Positions 33,370 to 36,417 of a stretch of DNA of 36,417 bases are shown piece after piece. The DNA is from Paludibacteraceae bacterium (GTDB lineage: Bacteria; Bacteroidota; Bacteroidia; Bacteroidales; Paludibacteraceae). Below the pieces are notes generated by a model. That model saw nothing but the letters and a program-made list of their open reading frames with translations. It ran no database searches and had not been told where the DNA came from. The translations under genes and the position numbers were made by a program. The stretch lies in assembly GCA_017547145.1 (NCBI GenBank), contig JAFYQJ010000013.1:1-36417 (forward strand). The letters run 5' to 3'. The stretch's first letter is position 1. Every line of letters begins with the position of its first letter.

Positions 33370-34314
33370 GTGAGCAAAAAAAAGGAAGTCAATCTAAAAT
33401 GGCATAAACGCATAGCGTTGGAGTTGTTGTGGTGTTTTTGCTATGTGGTGAGTGTAATGCCTCGTTGGTTTCGCTACTATTTGTTGCAGCCTTTTGTAGC
33501 CGGATTGCTTAAACTTGTTGGCTATAGACGTAAGGTAATCACCACTAATTTGCAAAAGTCTTTTCCAAACAAATCGGGAAATGAGATTCAGAAAATTCGC
33601 AGAGGTTATTACGACACATTGGCGGAGGTAATTGTTGACACCATTAGTCTTGTAAGTGCCAAGGAAAAACGTCAATCGGAGTTTTTGGTTTGGGAAAATA
33701 GCCAAGAGGTGATAAGCAAAACCAAAGGAAAAGACTGGATAGCTATGGCAGCACATTATGGTTGCTGGGAATATTTCCCAATGTGGTGTTGGCAAGACAA
33801 TAATTGCAATTTTGTGAGTGTATATCATCCGCTTCATAGCGAAGTTTTCGAGTGTTTTTACGGGCGATTGCGTAACTTCTCGGAAAATGTCCGTCAAATA
33901 CCAATGGGCGAGGCTGTACGTTTTTATCTAAAAAATCGTGGTGTAGGAAGGAACCTTGTGCTTGGGCTTGTTTCCGACCAAAGTCCACGTCTTACGGCAG
34001 ATAGTTATTGGCATCGTTTTTTGAATCAAGATACGATATTTAACGAGGGAGCAGAATTGTTGGCAAGGAAATTTCAATTGCCTATTTATTATGCCTACAT
34101 CAAGCGTCTCGCTCGTGGAAAATATTCGTTAAAACTTATTGAATTATACAATGGAATTGATGAGGTTGCTCCTCACGAGATAAATGAGCGTTATGCACGA
34201 ATTTTAGAGAAACAGATAAATGATTGTCCTGAGTTATGGATGTGGTCTCACAAACGTTGGAAACATACGCCCGAAAAACAGATTCGCATCTTTGGAAAAA
34301 AATGTAAAAAATAG
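33370..34314 (+). CDS. Lipid A / lysophospholipid acyltransferase (LpxL/HtrB family)
   Basis: A 314-residue membrane-associated acyltransferase with one N-terminal hydrophobic segment (about 14-33). The catalytic HX4E motif is seen as HYGCWE near residues 128-133. Downstream family regions include GLVSDQSPR and GAELLARKFQLPIYYAYI, and the C-terminal PELWMWSHKRWKHTP is typical of late lipid A acyltransferases. It likely adds a secondary acyl chain to lipid A; other lipid acceptors are possible in this phylum. The start is GTG, preceded by AAGGCGG. It is followed after 6 nt by the first Stealth gene, which suggests a shared envelope-glycolipid or surface-polysaccharide role. Confidence 0.9.
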   Translation: MSKKKEVNLKWHKRIALELLWCFCYVVSVMPRWFRYYLLQPFVAGLLKLVGYRRKVITTNLQKSFPNKSGNEIQKIRRGYYDTLAEVIVDTISLVSAKEKRQSEFLVWENSQEVISKTKGKDWIAMAAHYGCWEYFPMWCWQDNNCNFVSVYHPLHSEVFECFYGRLRNFSENVRQIPMGEAVRFYLKNRGVGRNLVLGLVSDQSPRLTADSYWHRFLNQDTIFNEGAELLARKFQLPIYYAYIKRLARGKYSLKLIELYNGIDEVAPHEINERYARILEKQINDCPELWMWSHKRWKHTPEKQIRIFGKKCKK

Positions 34315-34320
34315 AGCTAT

Positions 34321-35199
34321 ATGGATATAGTTATTACATACGTCAATGGTCTTGACCCTGAGTGGCAAAAAGAGTACGAGAAGCATACAAATGTTCCAAT
34401 CCTAGAAAAGCGTTTTCGCGATTGGGGAACGTTGCGTTATTTATTCCGTGGTATAGAAAAGAATATGCCTTTCATTCGTAAGGTGCATTTGGTGGTGGCA
34501 CAAGAGAGCCAAGTGCCTGAGTGGGTAAATCGTGAGGAAGTAAACATTGTTTATCATCGAGACATTATCCCTGCGGAATATTTGCCTGGTTTTAATAGTA
34601 ATTTAATAGAAATGCATTTGCATTGCATCAAAGATTTAGACGAAGAGTTTCTTTATTTTAATGACGATATTTTCCCGATAGCAAAATGTAAGCCTACAGA
34701 TTTTTTCCGCGATGGGAAAGGAGTAATAGGTATTAGTAGTCATCTTTTTGTGATGAATACGTTTAAGCAAATTTGTCATCGTTCGGATCGTATGGCGCGT
34801 CTTGCTCTTGGTGTAAAACCAACATTTGGCTTTTTGCGCCCACAACATACTTGCACTCCAATGTTAAAGAGTGAATGTAATACATTGTATAAAACAATAG
34901 AGCCTCAAATAAAAGCTTCGCTAACTCGTGTTCGTTCCAAAGAGAATATAACACAATATTTATTTACAAATTATCTTTACTTGCAAGGGAAAATAGTAAA
35001 TGAGCGTCAGTCGAAAAAACATTTTTCTGCTGCTGTTACTTTTGGTTGGCAGTTGCGAGATTTTATAAAAAATCCAACTAGAAAATTGGTTTGTATTAAT
35101 GATGTTAAATTAACTCAAAAGCGATATGTAAAAATGCGAGAAATGTTACTTTCTGCTTTTGAAGATAAATTTCCACAAAAATCAAAATTTGAGCAATGA
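34321..35199 (+). CDS. Stealth-family sugar-phosphate transferase, first copy
   Basis: 292 residues. The CR1 motif is at the very start (DIVITYVNGLDPEWQ, residues 2-16), and the CR2 region follows: RDWGTLRYLFRGIEKNMPFIRKVHLVV, broken by no gap, and later EFLYFNDDIF. The paired Asp of FNDD is the usual catalytic or metal site. Stealth proteins transfer hexose-1-phosphate to build phosphate-linked capsules or surface glycans. It follows the acyltransferase by 6 nt and overlaps the next Stealth gene by 4 nt (ATGA). The C-terminal CR4-like part is hard to see, so specificity is unknown. Confidence 0.88.
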   Translation: MDIVITYVNGLDPEWQKEYEKHTNVPILEKRFRDWGTLRYLFRGIEKNMPFIRKVHLVVAQESQVPEWVNREEVNIVYHRDIIPAEYLPGFNSNLIEMHLHCIKDLDEEFLYFNDDIFPIAKCKPTDFFRDGKGVIGISSHLFVMNTFKQICHRSDRMARLALGVKPTFGFLRPQHTCTPMLKSECNTLYKTIEPQIKASLTRVRSKENITQYLFTNYLYLQGKIVNERQSKKHFSAAVTFGWQLRDFIKNPTRKLVCINDVKLTQKRYVKMREMLLSAFEDKFPQKSKFEQ

Positions 35200-36152
35200 A
35201 AATAGATGCTGTTATTACATGGGTAGATGGTGACGATCCTCGTCATCGAGCAAAACGCCAACAATTTGGTACGCAAAAAATGCTTAATACTGATGATGTG
35301 GCAGGAAATACACGTTATAAAAGTGTTGGGGAAATATTTTATTGTGTGGCTTCGATAAATAGATTTGCCCCTTGGATTAATAAGATATATATTGTTACAG
35401 ACGAACAGAATCCTAATGTAGAACCTTTTCTTGAAAAGCATTTCCCAGAAGGATTTATCCCAATAGAAATTGTAGATCATAAAACAATATTTCGTGGATA
35501 TGAGCAATATTTGCCTACATTTAATTCTATATGTATAGAATCGATGACGTGGCGGATACCGGGATTGAGTGAATATTTTATCGAATTTAATGATGACCTT
35601 ATTCTTGCAGCCCCAGTTACGCCTGAAGATTTTTTTACATCGGAAGGAAATTTGGTTTGCTATGGCAAAAAATATAATTCGTTGATAGTAAAACTTCATG
35701 GGTTGTTAAAGTATCATCGTGATGGTAGAAAGCGTGTAACTTTTAAAGAAACTATGTACAATGCGGCATCGTTGCTTGGTCGGCATTTTTATATGATTAA
35801 AATCTATCATACACCAAAAGCGTTATTAAAAAGTTTTTATGAAAACTATTTTTCTGAGCATCCAGAATGTTTGATAAATAATATATCTCATCGTTTTCGT
35901 AGCCCAAAACAGTTCAATGCTCAAGAGTTACAATATCTAGATGCGTATAGAAAGGGGAAGTGTGAACTTCGTGGTGCGTACGATCTTCTTTATTTAAAAC
36001 CAAAAAAAGGTATTGAATATATAAAAGAGAAGTTAAAATTGTTTTCAGCAAAAAAAGATTGCAAGTTTGGATGTTTTAATTCGCTCGATCAAACATCTGA
36101 TGAAGGAAAATCGATGGTTGTGGATTGGATTGAAAAAAGAATAGGATTGTAA
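35196..36152 (+). CDS. Stealth-family sugar-phosphate transferase, second copy
   Basis: 318 residues. It has a more canonical CR1 (DAVITWVDGDDPRH, residues 4-17) than its neighbour, then a CR2 region with GEIFYCVASINRFAPWINKIYIVT and EYFIEFNDDLIL. Its C-terminal part includes NISHRFRSP and ends with KSMVVDWIEKRIGL, the conserved ending of bacterial Stealth proteins. It differs enough from the first copy to suggest two different donor or acceptor sugars rather than a recent duplication. The 4-nt overlap indicates coupled translation. Together the pair could alternate in making a phosphate-linked repeat. An rRNA-type promoter begins 68 nt after its stop. Confidence 0.9.
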   Translation: MKIDAVITWVDGDDPRHRAKRQQFGTQKMLNTDDVAGNTRYKSVGEIFYCVASINRFAPWINKIYIVTDEQNPNVEPFLEKHFPEGFIPIEIVDHKTIFRGYEQYLPTFNSICIESMTWRIPGLSEYFIEFNDDLILAAPVTPEDFFTSEGNLVCYGKKYNSLIVKLHGLLKYHRDGRKRVTFKETMYNAASLLGRHFYMIKIYHTPKALLKSFYENYFSEHPECLINNISHRFRSPKQFNAQELQYLDAYRKGKCELRGAYDLLYLKPKKGIEYIKEKLKLFSAKKDCKFGCFNSLDQTSDEGKSMVVDWIEKRIGL

Positions 36153-36219
36153 CATTTCGATTTTATTCTACTGATTATGAATGTTTTGTAATTTTTATTC
36201 AAAAAAAGTGATAAAAATA

Positions 36220-36251
36220 TTTGGAGCATAATAAAAAAGTATCTACTTTTG
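36220..36251 (+). promoter_or_regulatory. rRNA-type promoter P1
   Basis: TTTG (36220-36223), a 20-nt spacer and TACTTTTG (36244-36251): both consensus boxes. It is embedded in AATATTTGGAGC, a sequence that recurs in P2. Confidence 0.8.
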
Positions 36252-36334
36252 CACCGCTTTTCTAGGGAGAGGGGCGCTGAGAAGATTGAAATTTTGCTAC
36301 TTGAAAAAATATTTTCAAAAAAACTTCAAAAATA

Positions 36335-36366
36335 TTTGGAGCGTAACAAAAGAGTGTATATCTTTG
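36335..36366 (+). promoter_or_regulatory. rRNA-type promoter P2
   Basis: TTTG (36335-36338), a 20-nt spacer and TATCTTTG (36359-36366), again within AATATTTGGAGC. An A/T-rich upstream tract and the downstream GTTCTTTGA, seen before 16S rRNA in this phylum, suggest that an rrn operon starts just past the window; no rRNA itself is in view. Confidence 0.8.
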
Positions 36367-36417
36367 CAGTCCTTTTGGTTTAGAAAAGGGATGAGTTCTT
36401 TGAGATAATGAAAACAA

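Overview
The window looks like chromosome of a low-GC member of the Bacteroidota, most likely order Bacteroidales. Many genes start just after the phylum's promoter box TAnnTTTG (seven or more clear cases, two with a TTTG box 19-20 nt upstream). The enzymes are also of the usual Bacteroidales kind: a DAHP synthase with a C-terminal chorismate mutase, a eukaryote-like long IleRS and META-domain or other small lipoproteins. I cannot name the genus.

Layout. 1-6025: 5'-terminal two thirds of a Ca2+-type P-type ATPase, a META lipoprotein, an AAA+ ATPase, a UbiA prenyltransferase with a tiny membrane partner, and an acidic lipoprotein. 6026-11183: a structured intergenic element, ileS and a MATE exporter. 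11184-15172: a second structured element followed by a type III restriction-modification pair. 15204-21852: a K+/H+ antiporter, pyrG-yidC-DUF454 and pheS. 22023-26498: a small exported protein, then the operon pheA - aminotransferase - DAHPS/chorismate mutase - tyrA, preceded by a Phe/Tyr-rich leader peptide and a textbook attenuator. 26442-28002: an AAA/DUF4143 ATPase flanked by two copies of the tyrA 3' end. 28003-28493: non-coding, repeat-bearing DNA. 28494-33271: a minus-strand operon of two dynamin-like GTPases (LeoBC/LeoA type), a 32-residue membrane peptide, a 46-residue zinc ribbon and an LHH-type nuclease, with a third copy of the structured element in its leader. 33370-36417: an LpxL-type acyltransferase, two overlapping Stealth-family phosphotransferases, and a tandem rRNA-type promoter at the window edge.

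Most notable. (1) The dynamin/nuclease operon looks like an undescribed system. Its first GTPase gene is split in frame by a 12-bp tandem duplication that creates a stop codon just after the P-loop. (2) Three diverged copies of one structured RNA-like element share a promoter, a small hairpin, a long hairpin with a nested hairpin that can pair across the internal loop, and a T-run. They sit before the dynamin operon, the restriction-modification operon and a lipoprotein gene. (3) The 3' end of tyrA is duplicated around an ATPase module, which looks like an insertion scar. (4) The phe leader is a clear case of ribosome-mediated attenuation in this phylum.

Housekeeping and accessory DNA alternate. 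The accessory genes are concentrated at 11.2-15.2 kb and 26.5-33.3 kb. All calls rest on reading motifs and base pairing by eye; no database search was possible.
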